From contig NC_044027.1 in NCBI RefSeq assembly GCF_900496995.4, positions 7,774,743-7,838,742 on the forward strand: a stretch of 64,000 nt of DNA. Direction: 5' to 3'. The notes beneath the pieces were generated by a model, which made no database searches, was not told the DNA's origin, and saw only the letters and a program-made list of their open reading frames with translations. Position numbers and translations under genes: made by a program. Positions within the stretch are counted from its first letter, which is position 1. Each line of letters starts with the position of its first letter. Below are positions 45,393 to 58,823 of the stretch, in pieces. The DNA is from Aquila chrysaetos chrysaetos. Its lineage: Eukaryota; Chordata; Aves; Accipitriformes; Accipitridae.

Positions 45393-48300
45393 GGGGGCAG
45401 CAGCTATAACACAGTGTATTTCACAGTGAGCCAACAGCAGCATTTGGACATCAAACAAATACCTGCACTAGAGACCAGGACTGGATGAAGCCTCAGGAAC
45501 AGGGGGAGAGGAGACGAGGCACTGAGATGATACACCCTGCAGCACATGTTGCACTGGGAAGCACCCATGGGCACTGTCTCCTAGATAAGTCACCCTGGGC
45601 TTAGGTCTGCCTTATGCAGGTTGTATTTGGACTTCTTTAGACTAGGACTTAAAGATGTCAAATTAGCATATATTCATTTATAACTTCTAAAGGTTTACAA
45701 TAGATAGGATGCATCACCTTCAACACATGATAGTGCAGCCCAGGAAAAGTCCAGGGCACTCAGTCTTGCTCAGCCAGCTTATGCTGGGTTAAAAGCCACT
45801 GTGTCTAAATTTGGCTTTTAGCATAGGTCACGTGCCACATACTAATGCCACATCCACTACCCCAGAGCTCTAGACAGGGCTTAGCTACTATTGCAGAGGG
45901 TCATGGCCTGAGTGTGCTAGCAGGAAACAGTCTTAAAAGGATCTTCACTCAGCAGGTGCCTACAGTTCATTATAAGCCCTAAGGAATCACGGAATAAGGA
46001 AATGCCCCAGCAACCCTCCTCCTGTCTGTGTATCCCGAATTTGACTGCAAGCCCCAAATGCCTCTGCTAAATTGTCTTCCTATTCCACTGCTCTGATTCC
46101 CCTTTCTGTCTTTTATAGCACCAGGCTCACACTCTTCTAAAGCTATATGCCATCCTTCCCCTTCTGCCACATCATTTGCCTCTAGTTACATCCAAAAATG
46201 CAAAGGAGGCAAATCCAGTGGAAAATTGGCTTCTGACACCTTAAGTGAGGCAAATAAGGCACCTACTTCTGGATAATTGTAAACAACCATTGGTAAGCTA
46301 CAAAGCTGCCTGAGCACCTTCCACTTGCAGCATGTGCTCAGATTCCTGGGTGCCTGGCAAGCTGCTTTGCCAGACTGTCACCAGATGAGACAACGGTCAA
46401 CAAAGGGTAATTTCTTCAATGCTTCCAACTGAAGCAAAGCTAAGATCTGCCCTCCCTAAGTTTCTGTCCTAGGTCTTGCACCAAACAAGAAGCTGTATCA
46501 GCATCCCTTGATCCTGTGCATTATTTCATGGCTACTTTGCTTCTACAGGGCGAGGCAAAAATCTGCACCGAGATGTGCATAAAGTATTTGCACCAGCTAC
46601 CTCATCCACCCACAGTCCAGCAAAGATCCAAAGAGAGAGCTGCCAGACGGGGACAGAGAGATGTGGTGGCAGGGCTAAGCAGGGCAGGGGACTGAGAGAG
46701 CTGAGGGCTGGGACATGGGGCAGGCAGGCAGCCAGTACCGAGCAGGGCAGGGATCCCTGACACAAACAGCAGGCAAGCTCCAGGCTGAGACTCAAGGAGC
46801 TGCAACACAGGGGAACAACAAAACAAACTTCTGAAAGCAGCCAGACCCCAAAGTTCCCACCACAGGACAGTCCCACACAGACTGCAGGAATCCAGCCCCA
46901 GCAAAAACAACATGACACATGGGCTCCTACCCGACTGCATGGCAAACGCCTGCAGGACCAAAGCCCCAAAACTGCTCATGAACAGCAGAACCCGTGGCCA
47001 TGATTGGTGGAGAGCACTCGGATCAGGCAGGACATGTGAAAGAGGTTACAGGGTGACACAGCTTTACCCCTGCTCTGACCCAAGGACAGGCAACCAAGGA
47101 ACATCCCATGATGGGATGCAGCTGCAGGGACTGGAGGTTTTTGCCTTGGGATGGTCACTGCTCCTGACAGCCAGCACCATCGGAAACGCAGCCGCGCCTG
47201 GCCCCCTCCCATCCAGCCTGCACCCAGGCACCACACACTGGCACAAGGGAAGAGGCTCGTGCAGAAGCAGGGGACAGGACTCGCATCAATCACACTCAGC
47301 ACTGCTAAAGCCACCCCACTCTGGCTGTGTCGCTGAAGGCATTACCTTCCCGCAGGGACGATTCTGCAAGGATCTCTCTCCCTGGTGTGCAAAACTGCCC
47401 AGCTTTTGCAGGGCTTGGGGCACGGGTGCAGCAGGGCAAGGCACCAGCACAAACTCGTGGCAGGGTGCAGCAAAGGGCTTTTGTTGCCCAAGGCCATGCT
47501 CAGCATGCAGGGCCATGGAGCAGGAAGGCAGACACAGGAGGAGCTGCAGCTCCAGGCCAAGCAAGTGGTGCTTCACACTCAGTTAGCGAGACACAGAGGA
47601 GCTCCTCCACATCCTGCACAACTGGGCAGGACGTAAGGGGATGATGACAGGGTCTGACAGATCCTGCTGACCCTGAACTGCCAATGGAACATGGAAAAGG
47701 AATGGCAAAGGGTCACCCTGAGCATTGGACCCATCTTTGAGAATGCACTCTCAGGGTTTACCCACTCCTGTGCCCAATCCTGGGACACAGGTTTGCCCTC
47801 TCCTGTTGTGTGGATGGCAAAACAGTAACACAGTAAGCTACGGCCTCACCCTGGTGTGCCAGTCACTCACTGGCAGAGCTGTGGTGAGCACCCCCCCGAC
47901 GGCTGCTCTAGCCACCAGACACACACTTAACCCAGCAGGCTCCGAAAGCCTCTCCCTCCATTTAGCACACTTCAATAACAAAAGAAAGAGGAGCCCTGAT
48001 ACCCAGCCACCTTGGAGCCCCTTCTGCCTGCAGGGTGACCCGGGCACAGGCATGACAGGTCCCCTTGGGCAAGGCAGGCTGCCTGAGGCTGCCTCTTCCA
48101 CAGGGAATGGTTTCTTTTCAGAGGCCTCTCTGTTCAGTGCTTTTCCCACATACCATCTCCTCCCGCCATGACCTAGTTCATCAATTGCCTCTTTGTCCAG
48201 TAAAGAATCCCTGCAGCATCCCCAGCACGCCGGGAACGGCCCCTCGCATTATGCTGGTGAGTGGGAGACGAGTCTTTATTTTCTTCTTATAAATGCAGCT

Positions 48301-49740
48301 GCTTGTCCCCAGATTAGTGCTGACACATAGGCTGGGGGAGAAAACGGCCTTTCAAAATGCCAAGATTTATTTGAAGGCTTCCTAGGAGTCAGGGAGGGAG
48401 GGGGAGAGGGTGGGAGAAGGACAGGGAGCCGGAAGGGTGGTCTTGGGGGACAGCCCCAGGCAGCAGGGCAGGGGCATCATCGAGTCACCAGCAAGGTTTA
48501 GAGCACCCAAAGCCATGCTTTTGTCTGAGCAGGCAAGGCACTGGGGCAGCTGCCCATATTCCTGCTGGTCCCAGCTCAAAGGGAGACCAGGCTGGGGCAC
48601 AGGAGGAGGCTCGTCCCCTTCAAGGCTGCCCTACCTGCAGGGAGAGGGGAGAAGGAGCCACTGGCTTCCACTGCCCTCTGAGAAAACTCCCCAAGCTTTC
48701 AGCTGTGCCCACAGTGAGCAAGGAGCTCTCTCTGTACACAGCAGCCAACATGCACCTCCCAGTTCCCCAGGGCAGCAAGAAGCACCGAGGGAGCAGCTCA
48801 CAGGCAGCCGGGAAAGGTTTGGATGCTGTGAGCTGTCATTGCAGGGAACCCACTCCTTGCCAGATTAAAAACATGAAATTAGCAGTCATTTTGAAAAGCA
48901 GACCTGGGGCACCATCTTCCTCTGGGCTTTCCTCATCTGCAGACATCAGAGGCACCCGCACACCACAGGAAAGGGTCCAGCTCCCCAGCAGGGCTCACTG
49001 CGGCTGCCCGTGCTTGCTGCCATGCCACGGGCTTGATGAGGTTCCAGCAGCTGGCAGAGAGGCCATAACTAGCCCTGTGCATGCACCCTGCAAAAGCAAC
49101 TGCCCAGTCAAAAGCGTGGCTCCAGCCCCACCGCCACACCTGGCTCCAGCCTGGGGAAGGGCCCTGCAGGAACAGGCAGGTGTCGGGGGGTTTATTCCCT
49201 CTGTTCAGCTATGCAGCACCCACAGCTCCCAAGCAAGCCACCACCCCACCCGGCAGACCAGCTCTCCCAGATGCGTGCACAGCTGGACACTGCCCCGAGC
49301 ATCTGCCCAGGCCCAGGTTCTGCTGCAAGGATGCAAATGCCAGGCTTCAAACCCCTCTTCTAGACAGCAAATTTTCCTGAAAAAAGGGAAGAACTCTTCC
49401 TCCCCTCACCTGCCAGAGAGCCAACTTGCCTCCCCTGACATTGTTTCCAGGACTTTTCTTCCTATCATCAGGAAAGCAGAAAGTTTCTCCCCAGCCTCCT
49501 TTGCCAGTAAGTGGGAGGCTGGACTGGCCCCAGGGACCTCCCTGGACTAGGCAAACCAGTGTCTGATGGCTGGAGCCTTACCCTGGGGGGCAGCATGTAA
49601 AAGCTTACCTGGTGCTTACTAACATGCCATGCAAAAACCTTCTGTGAGTGGGATCACTCTGTAAACAAAATATCTTTGCCAGGACAGCAGGGTACCAGCA
49701 CTGGGGTCCATAAACTGGGGAACCCAACCCTCCTGGTGGT

Positions 49741-49797
49741 GAAGGGGGTGTGTGCTATGTATGTGTGCGTGTGTGCACACGTGTGCAGGATTTGGCC
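49741..49797. repeat. Imperfect TG-rich simple repeat beside the solo LTR
   Basis: A stretch of alternating TG, TATG and TGCG repeats, with a short CACACG inversion, ends just before the LTR. Confidence 0.75.
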
Positions 49798-49805
49798 TTG
49801 GGGGG

Positions 49806-50387
49806 TGTCGTGGTTTAACTGCAGCCAGCAACTAAGCACCACGCAGCTGCTCACTCACTCCCCCCCACCCAGTGGGATGGGGGAGAAAATCGGGAAAAGA
49901 AGTAAAACTCGTGGGTTGAGATAAGAATGGTTTAATAGAACAGAAAAGAAGAAACTAATAATGATAATGATAACACTAACAAAATGACAACAGCAATAAT
50001 GAAAGGATTGGAATGTACAAATGATGCGCAGTGCAATTGCTCACCACCCGCCGATCGACACACCCAGCTAATCCCCGAGTGGCGATCCCCCGCCCCCACT
50101 CCCCCCAGTTTATACACTAGATGGGACATCACAGGGTATGGAATACCCCGTTGGCCAGTTTGGGTCAGCTGCCCTGGCTGTGTCCTGTGCCAACTTCTTG
50201 TGCCCCTCCAGCTTTCTTGCTGGCTGGGCATGAGAAGCTGAAAAATCCTTGACTTTAGACTAAACACTACTTAGCAACAACTGAAAACATCAGCGTTATC
50301 AACATTCTTCGCATACTGAACTCAAAACATAGTACGGTACCAGCTACTAGGAAGACAATTAACTCTATCCGAGCTGAAACCAGGACA
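49806..50387 (-). mobile_element. Solo LTR of a related retroviral family
   Basis: 582 bases starting TGTCGTGGTTTAACTG and ending GAAACCAGGACA on the plus strand. The ends and parts of the body (ccacgcagc.gctcactcact, gtgcaa.tgctcaccacccg) resemble the LTRs of the ERV at 3958-10634, but this is longer and clearly a different subfamily. A direct GGGGG lies on both sides (49801-49805 and 50388-50392), a 5-base target duplication. On the minus strand there is TATAAA at 50109-50114 and ATTAAA at 49931-49936. No internal retroviral sequence adjoins it, so it is probably left by recombination between the two LTRs of one provirus. Confidence 0.9.
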
Positions 50388-53300
50388 GGGGGATCAGGTA
50401 CAGAAGGATGTTTAGAAATCTGTAGGTGCTTATCGACATTTTGTAAGCGGCTAGCACTGGGGTTTACCTGTTGTGTTGCTGATAGTGATCCTGATGCTTC
50501 ACTGACAATTTGTTTACATCTCCAATAAATCAGTAAATCATTTCAGTCCCCAGATGGTTTAAACCACAGAGTTGAGTGCTTTTCTCCTGCAGCACATGCA
50601 TGGGCTGTATGGGCAATGCTCCCTACAGCCCTCTCCATTCTGCCCTGCCTGCACTTGGCTCACACAGATGGAGGGATGAGTGCTCTTCAGCTCTCAGGTG
50701 AAAACGCAAAGCAAATCCAGATAACAATGGTGACATTACATGAGATCATCTGTCTAACCAGATGAACAAAACACCTCAATAGAGTTACTCAGCATTTAAT
50801 GCTGTCAACAGAAATGGACTTTCTTCCATTCTGGCTTTTTATAACAGACACCAGCAAACCTTCTTGTAGGATAAGGTAAATGTAGTAGCTCAAGCAAAAC
50901 CAAAATAGATCTGCTGACCAGCACTATGTTGCTGATCCCTAAAAACATGTCATCACTATCTTTGAGTTCTTGACCCACAAAAAAAAGGAAAAAGTATTGC
51001 CAGCCTGGGGAGGAGGCTAAAGACAGACCACGGCTCCCACTGCCCAGTGAGAGGATGGTTTCCCACAGATAAAACAGTGACATTCACCAGCATGAGGATG
51101 TCAGGAACAACCGTGCAGCCAATAGCTCCCAGCATCAATGGGGACCAGCTGGCTTTCCCTGGATGCTATTGTTACATAAGTTAGCAATTAGCTTTTTGTA
51201 GACATCCTCACATACATGAGAACATCTAGTCTAAGCTTGGCTGTTTCCCTCAAGCTAACCCCAATATATTTGATCTCTCTAGTCAAAAAGACAATTTTCT
51301 GTTGGAAAAAAAATAAAACAAAACATAATCAGGAAAGCAAATTCCTCTCTCCACAGGAAGGCAAATAAAAGTAAATTACACAGCAAGGATAAAGGGATAC
51401 TTGCATTTCATTTGAGCATGAACACATTTTTCATAAAATGAAATAAATAAATACAGCCCAGAAAGTCAGACTTAAAAAGCTCAGGGTAAGTTACTGGCAG
51501 GCTAAATCACTTTCACTTTGCAAATTTAAGTGCTTATTATGCTGCTGTCAACAAGGACATCTGTGAGACACAGACCTGGATGAAATCCTGCCCTCCTGGG
51601 ATTGGCATCATGCTCACGGGGCCAGGATCACATCCTGGATTTCAATCTCTGCTTTGATTTAGCTGCTCTGATTTCAAACCTATCCCTTGCCAGGTAAGAA
51701 AGAAGCCTTAGGAAAGATCTGGGAAATCTGCTTCCCCAGGAGATTTAAACATAAAGGAAAGTCCTGAGAGAACTGATAGCTAAAGTATCCTTTTGTTGGG
51801 GGGAAAATGCCAAGTAATAGGGACAAGGGCATTATAAGATCCAGTAAATGGGAACTCAAATGATCCAAGAAGACAGCAGGTTCTTGGCACAGGTAAGTAT
51901 AGGTCTCTTATAACTGGCCACTGTGAAACATAAATCTCCTTTGAAATCTGAAATAGTTAAAAGACTCCACACATGTTATGCTGAGGGAGGACCTAAGCAT
52001 TGGAAAAGCTGATCAGGACACAGTCTTGATCCCACCTAACTTATAAACAAGATGAATGTTATTCAGAAAGCAACCTAACCAAAAAGCATAAAGTTTCCAG
52101 GTGAAGATCTATGGCTGATGCTACCTACAAGGGGGAGACAAGCTCTTAAGATCTTCTAGCCCTAAAAATCAGTATTTCCCCAAGGCTTTCAAGGAAGAGA
52201 TTGTCTGTAACTTTAGCTTTAGCAGTGAACATTTTTGAAGATAAGTGGAGAGGGACTGGCTCCTCCAGCAAGACAAGTCTACAGGGGAATGAAGACATAG
52301 CCGGTCCCCTCTTCATCCAAGGAGCCCTGATCTCCAGCTCACTTGTGCCCACACCCAGTGAACCGAGTCCCACTTGAAACGGCTTTCACAAAACTGATAG
52401 ACTCATCAGGCAAGGATGCATAAAGACATTTAGGCAGCTAAGATGCAGTTTGGCCTCTAGCAGAGTTAAGGACAGTCAGGCACCTGTCTTCCAAGAAGAA
52501 CTTGGCTGTTTGGCACTAAACTTGTCTTGGGCAAGTTTAACCCAACTATCTGCGAAGGTCTCTGTGTGGAGTCCTCCCCAGTAACACTCCCCATGCACAG
52601 AAAGTGCCACAGCACTGCCTGCCTGATGGGAAATTAGTGGGTGTTTTGAAGGAAGACAAGAACAAGTGAAAACACACTCTCCAGGGCAGTCAGCAGAGAA
52701 GGCTTTGAGTTGGCTTGCCCTGCAAAATGGATGATGATCGACAAGGCACGTGGATTCCTTTGAGGTGGAAAGGTGCAGAAAAGAGTAGGACAAAAAATAG
52801 TCATAAGAACTCGGCAGTCACAAGCGTAATCCCACACATTTACTGTCTATCTCTGCTCCCTTTGCTACACTCTTCACGCATTTTCTGTGATTTTTATTTT
52901 AATTCTGAAGACTCATGGTACAAGACCCGTAATTGATGTCATATGGTACTTATTTCACCAGCATATATAAACCTCATTTTCCCCTGATATTTAATTGACG
53001 CTATACAAATGAAAAACCAGAGCAGGGCATGTGGGTGTTTAAAAGGAAGCTCAGCGTGTGGGAACTGTCAAACATTTGAGCTGAATAGAACATCCCCAGC
53101 CTAGCCTCTCCATCAAGAAAAACGCATTAGGATGAGAAGATACCATGACCTTACTCCTGAAATGTTTGAGGCATCATCTGATAGTAATTACCGTAACTTG
53201 CTGCTTGTTACAGCCCAGAGACATGGGCTGGAGGCTGTGGAGGGACTGGGGAGGGACCGGGGAGCCATACCATCAAGCAGCCCATGAAGGGCTGGGCTCC

Positions 53301-56300
53301 TTGCAAACCTAAATGTGCTCTACAGCAGGTGAAAGCCATGCCCTTTATCTTTGGGGTTTCTAACTAAAACCCCAAAGATAAATCTCAAATCTCAAACACT
53401 CTGTGTTGTTCCCAGAAGCCAAAAGATTATTTTTAGCTCAAGGATTGTTCTTGGTGCACATGGCCAGAGTCCTAAGATAGAATAAAGGCTCGGGCTGTCT
53501 GCCATGCACTGCTGGTGGATCACCCCATGGTGAATAGGCCTCTCTGTCCATCTCTCCTCAAATGCCAAAAGTCAGTAACAGCACTTCACTGGTTTCACAA
53601 GACATTCTGATATCTCAGCATGGAAAACCCCATCTGCAACGAACATTGCTTCTCGTCAGGGAGAACATGGTTTCCTCCCCCTTGGGTCCTCTCTTGCATG
53701 TCTTGCTTGGTCTCCCAAAGTGTTTGCTACCTCCTGCCCATAAGAACGCTCCAGGCTGGAGACAGCCATGCGCTGTGCTGCGGGCACACTTGGCAGCTCA
53801 CCACAGCAGTAATACCTGGCACTAAGAGTGTTTTATATGTTCAATAAGCTGCTGGAGCAGTAAATGGTCTTTGCCAGCTGTTTCTGAGCAATGCAAAAGC
53901 TCCCCCGCTGAGCTTCCCACACAAGCTCTCACCACACCTGGTGAGTAGTTTTCCTCCTAAACCTGGTCTATCTCTTTTCAAACCACTGGACATCACACAG
54001 TTCCTACCAGCTCTTATAACACCCACAAAAAACACTGAATAGAAACAGCACCAAATCCCCTGAAAGTGCTTCATTTTGGGGGTGCTTAGAGGGCATTAAC
54101 TGGGCTTTGCACTTTGGGAGCCAGGTGAGGAGAAACTTGATTTTACACAAGGAAAACCATCAGGAAATGGCTCGAAGTCACAGAACTGCCACAGCATCAT
54201 TTCAGAGAGGACCCAGTGGACCTGGGACTCAGCCAACCTGAGGCCCATGCTCCAGCCATATCTCCATCCCTCAGAGACAAGGGGATGAGTTGGGTGAAGA
54301 AGACAGCTAATGGGGACCCACCTCCTGTTGATTGCTGTATCTACAGATTCCCAGTGAATCATAGAAAGAAAAGCCCAATGGGTCCTTGTGGCATCCTCCA
54401 ACACTGTGGTGCTGGCTGCCATCAGGTACAGGGACAGCCTGGAGGGACCATGAAACCCTGGTCTTCTGAGGCTGTTCCTAGGAAAACACTAACCATGATA
54501 AACTGAATTAAACATTTTAAGGTCTTTGAAATCTGCAGGTGGGCAGACACCAGAGTCACCACTGTGACCATGCTGCTCCACGAGATTATTCATGTATGGC
54601 ACAGAAAAATCCTGCAGAATTGGCACAGCCCAGTGAGTAAGGAGCTGACTCAGGGCACCTGGGCTGCAGCCCCAGCCAGCATCTCCTTGGCATCACCTTT
54701 CCTCCTCCTTCCTCTTCTTGGCTTTTCTCAGCCCTTCAGCACAGGGATTGTCTCTTAACCCGCACAGAGCCTGCAAAATGGGGCAAGTGCTACCAGAGCT
54801 AGAGGCTCACGAGGAACAGCTACTCCAGAAACAACCATTTCCCGCTGTTTCTCCCTCTCGTCGTGACCCCAAGCACAGTGGAAAGTCTGGCCTGGGACCC
54901 CCTGAGCACAAGGACACTGTACCTGGGCTGGGGATGAAGGCCACAGTACTGCCTCAGCTAAAAGCATCCTGCTCAACTGCCCCCTCTGCCCTGCCACGCA
55001 GGGGGGTGTGCTAGCCACCATCACATGCCTGCTTTGATAGAGTCCAACTGCTTTAACTAGGCATCAATTCAGCTGAAAACCATTTTTTCAGGGTTTGTTC
55101 TCAGATGATTGAGTCCCTGACATGCCTCACCGCCAGCACCAGGACCTCCAGTGCTGGCTTACAGGCGAGGGGGCAGGCAGGGTGGACCTTTAGACCCTGG
55201 ACTTCTGCTGGGCAAGCATTCTCATCTACTGCAGAGTTAGTCTGCAGCAAAGGAGGCCACAGCTCTGAAGCTGAGGACAGGCATGTTTCCTGGCCTGGCT
55301 CATGCTCAGGCAGGGCAGAGCAGCCTCCAACAGAGCCCCTCAGAGGCTGGATCAGTGCAGAGCCAGCACAGCCTGGCTGCTGGGTCTTTCCAGAGCTTCA
55401 TCTCCTCCTGATCAATGTGAAAGCACCCTGAGCCATGGTACTGCACCCTCCCCAGCTCCTGACAAACGTCTCTTTGCTGACATTCACCCAAAGCCACACT
55501 TGCATCAAGCTGGGGAGGAAGGAAGGGACAGCCCTGTGGGATATGTTGCTGCTCTGTTTCCACAGGAAAGCCACACTCTGCAGAATCCTGCAGCCAAGAT
55601 GGGAGGTGGAAAGCCACGGACATGGTGCAGGGCATCTGTGTCTTTGGGGATGGAGCACAGGCTTTTGCACCAGTTGCAGCCAGCCAGGGAAGGAGCATCT
55701 GCTGTGCCCCTTCTCTGACCCCAAAAGGCCTTTTGGCCCCACATCCACTTACAAATCATCACTTCCCACCACCTCTGGGATGCGGCAATGCAGGATGGAA
55801 GGTGGTACATTTTCCAGACATCTCAGGGACTTGATCAATTTAAGGGAGAGCAAGTAAACCCCTAGCTCATCAGGCATGAAAAGCACTCATTCATCACCTG
55901 CATGTCCCATTCACCACTCTCAGGTGAGCAAAGTTTCTTATTTTATGTCCAGGGCTGCCCAAAGAGCACCACTATCACCATGGGCCCACCTCTCACACCG
56001 TGGCACCAAGCAGCAGCACGAGGCACTGCTCCACATTTAAAAGGGGCATAAATGGGAACCAGAATAAGCTCTTCAAACTGCTCCATGCCGTTCTTCGGCA
56101 GGTGCATAGACAGAGCAGAGGGTTCAGTTGAAACTAGCATACAAGAAACAACTGCAGCAGCTGTCTTGAAACAAAGCACAAGCCATGAAATAAGCCATGG
56201 TCCATTCAGGATCCTGTGCCTTGGGGCTGCCAGAGGGCTTGAATCTACCAACAGAAGAGTGAGGGCTGCGTGTGTCCAGCCTTAGAGGTCTGATCATGAC

Positions 56301-58809
56301 ACTAATTGCAGAAGGGAGATGCTGCTTTGCCCTGCAGGGCTCAGGCGATGCTCACAAGGGGCTGTGATGGTGGGAGCATGACGGTGGGAACGCAGCCATG
56401 GGTGCAGCCAGGTCTTCAGGGCCGAGGAATAGAGCTGTGGGCTGTGCTCCGACACTCAGCTGTGGGGACGGTGCCCAGCTGTCCCCAGCACCCAAAAGGA
56501 CCTGGGCAAGCTGGGATGCACCCCATGCCCTGCCAGCAGTGCTGAGGACACCGCAGAAGGATACCCCAGGAGGTGGGATCAGTCTTCCTTGGGAAGTGCT
56601 GGTCTTTCTCCAGCAACTATTAAAAACACCAGGGACACCCGCTTGGACCAGGCACCCCACTTTCAGAGAACTAAACCTGACAAAAGGCAACCCTGACCCC
56701 CAAATACCCTCAAGGCTCTGAGCCTTAGTTTGTCCTTCTGCTGACAGCAGCCATTTGGGCAGAGAGGAACATCAGCTGAGAGAGACACCTGAGATAAACA
56801 ACTTGAGAAAACAAAGCAAACAGAGTCTTAAATTTAAGGGCCACCCCCATTCTGGCACAGGACAATCCCTGGGCCAGCCGAGGGAGGCTGTTCCTGCCCT
56901 CAGGCTCGGCAGATGCACCAGCCATATGCAAGAAGCATCAGCATGCAGGGAAAGCCAGAGAGTGGTGGCAATGTTTTTTTAACTCAGGCTCACACTGGTG
57001 AACAACCCACTGGATCTGGTCACAACAGAGGTATATTGAACAGCCTCGCTGTGTGTTCCCTCCCTTGCTCCACCATCATGGCTTCCCACCCTTGCCCCAA
57101 TGCCCTTCCTGTTAAGCGATGCTTAGGCTCTGCTTCGTTTTCCGAGCTCTGCAAGATCTAAGGCAAAAACAAAGCATCATCCTTCTCTTAAGCAGAAATC
57201 ATTCATCCTACTCCCTTCCTAAAGAGACCGCTTTTCCCCTCTCCACATTTGCAGGTCATGGTTCAAGGTAAAAGATAAGCCAAAGAGCTGCTGAGAGGAT
57301 GAAGAAAAGCTGTCCCCAGCCTCCTCGTCTGTAGGAGGCAGCAAGCCAGGGAGCAGCACAGCAGTGGGCAAGCAGGCAGCCCCCCAGCCGGCTGAATTTT
57401 AAAGCCTGCATAATTCAGCAGTGAATTTGACTCATGCTTCCTAATCCTGCCTCCAGGCAAGATGAAAGTACCTCCCTGAGGGGATGGCTCCAGTGTAACT
57501 TTAATTAACTCTTGATCCACCACGAAAGGAAGGGCAAAGCTTCCCCTGGGCTGAGGCATGCCAAAATATCCATATTCCCCAGCCCTTTCAGCTCTGCTGC
57601 CTCCGGACTGAAGAGGCAGTCACTCAGAAGAGGGGATTTACATGCCCCAGATTGACCTCTGGATGCGCTTCTCTCCCTCCATCATTTACAGGAGCCTCCA
57701 GGGCACTATCCAGATAATTCACAGCCTAATACTGCATTCTCCATAACCTCTCTGTGCCTTATTTCCCAGTCTGCACAAGGAGAAGAGCTCAAGCCCTCAC
57801 ACCGCCACATTCACTCCAGCGCCTTTGCAGATGTGCCACCTCAGACCAAGCCAACCCCATGTTGGGCAGGGCAGGGCAGGGCAACGGGGATGAGGTGATG
57901 GTGGGTCCCCAACCAAGACGCATCTCGGCAGCAGACCTGAATCCAGCAGAGTACACAAACAGGCTGGTAAACCTCGTGTGGGACCTTGCTGGTTCAGAGG
58001 GGTCGTCCTGGGAGAAATTCTTCCCCTTGTAAGCTTAAGAAGCCCCCAGCACATGTTTCCCTTTGCACAGTTTCCACTCTCCAGCCAAAGCAGGACTGTA
58101 GTACATATCCAGCAGATAAAGCTGAAATCCAGTTAGAACATCTCAGACATTATTTTTCCCAGCAGTGGAAAAGTAATCACTACAGCCCCATTGACTCCAG
58201 CTGGCTTATCCCCAATGCTGGAGCTATGGTCTTCAGCAGCTAAAGGATTGATCTTTCCAGGTGGCTTAAAACAAATTAATGAAAGACAAATAATTTGGAG
58301 CAATTTTTCTCAACCTTTCATAGATAAGGGGCAGAAAACCCCTCTTCTGCTTCTTAGCACTCTTCCTGCAAAATGCTAGAGCAAAATTGTTTCAACAGGT
58401 TTGGCAGAGACTGCCATGCTTTGAAGCTTTCTCAACACTGGAAAAACACAGTTTCAGACCTGCTTTCATTGCATTATGCAGCTCATGCACAGAAACAAAC
58501 CACCCCCTCTCACACTATACAAAGTCAGGAGGTGATGAATCCTCTTAGATTCACCAGTATTGAAGAGGGCTTGATTCAGCCAGCCCACTTCTCAGTCTCT
58601 GCCACCCAAGTCTTCCCAAGAGCTGGTGTGACAGCCAATGATGGTGTGATGGCTAGCTGCGCACCTCTGCTACCCCTGGTGCACCAACAGACATGCAAGG
58701 AAAACAAGATGGCTCCAAGACTCTGTGTTATAAGAAACGTGACTGAGGCTCCAAGTCTCAGCTGTGGCAGAGGTTTTTGAACTGCAAAACCAGATATATT
58801 AATTCACTT

Positions 58810-58823
58810 CCCCCCCCCCCCCC
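58810..58823. repeat. C14 run
   Basis: Fourteen consecutive C in otherwise AT-rich sequence. It is a probable length polymorphism with no link to a gene. Confidence 0.9.

Noticed and set aside
48705-49550. 281-codon plus-strand frame
   Set aside because: GC-rich low-complexity translation with no domain. It lies in the presumed kinase intron.
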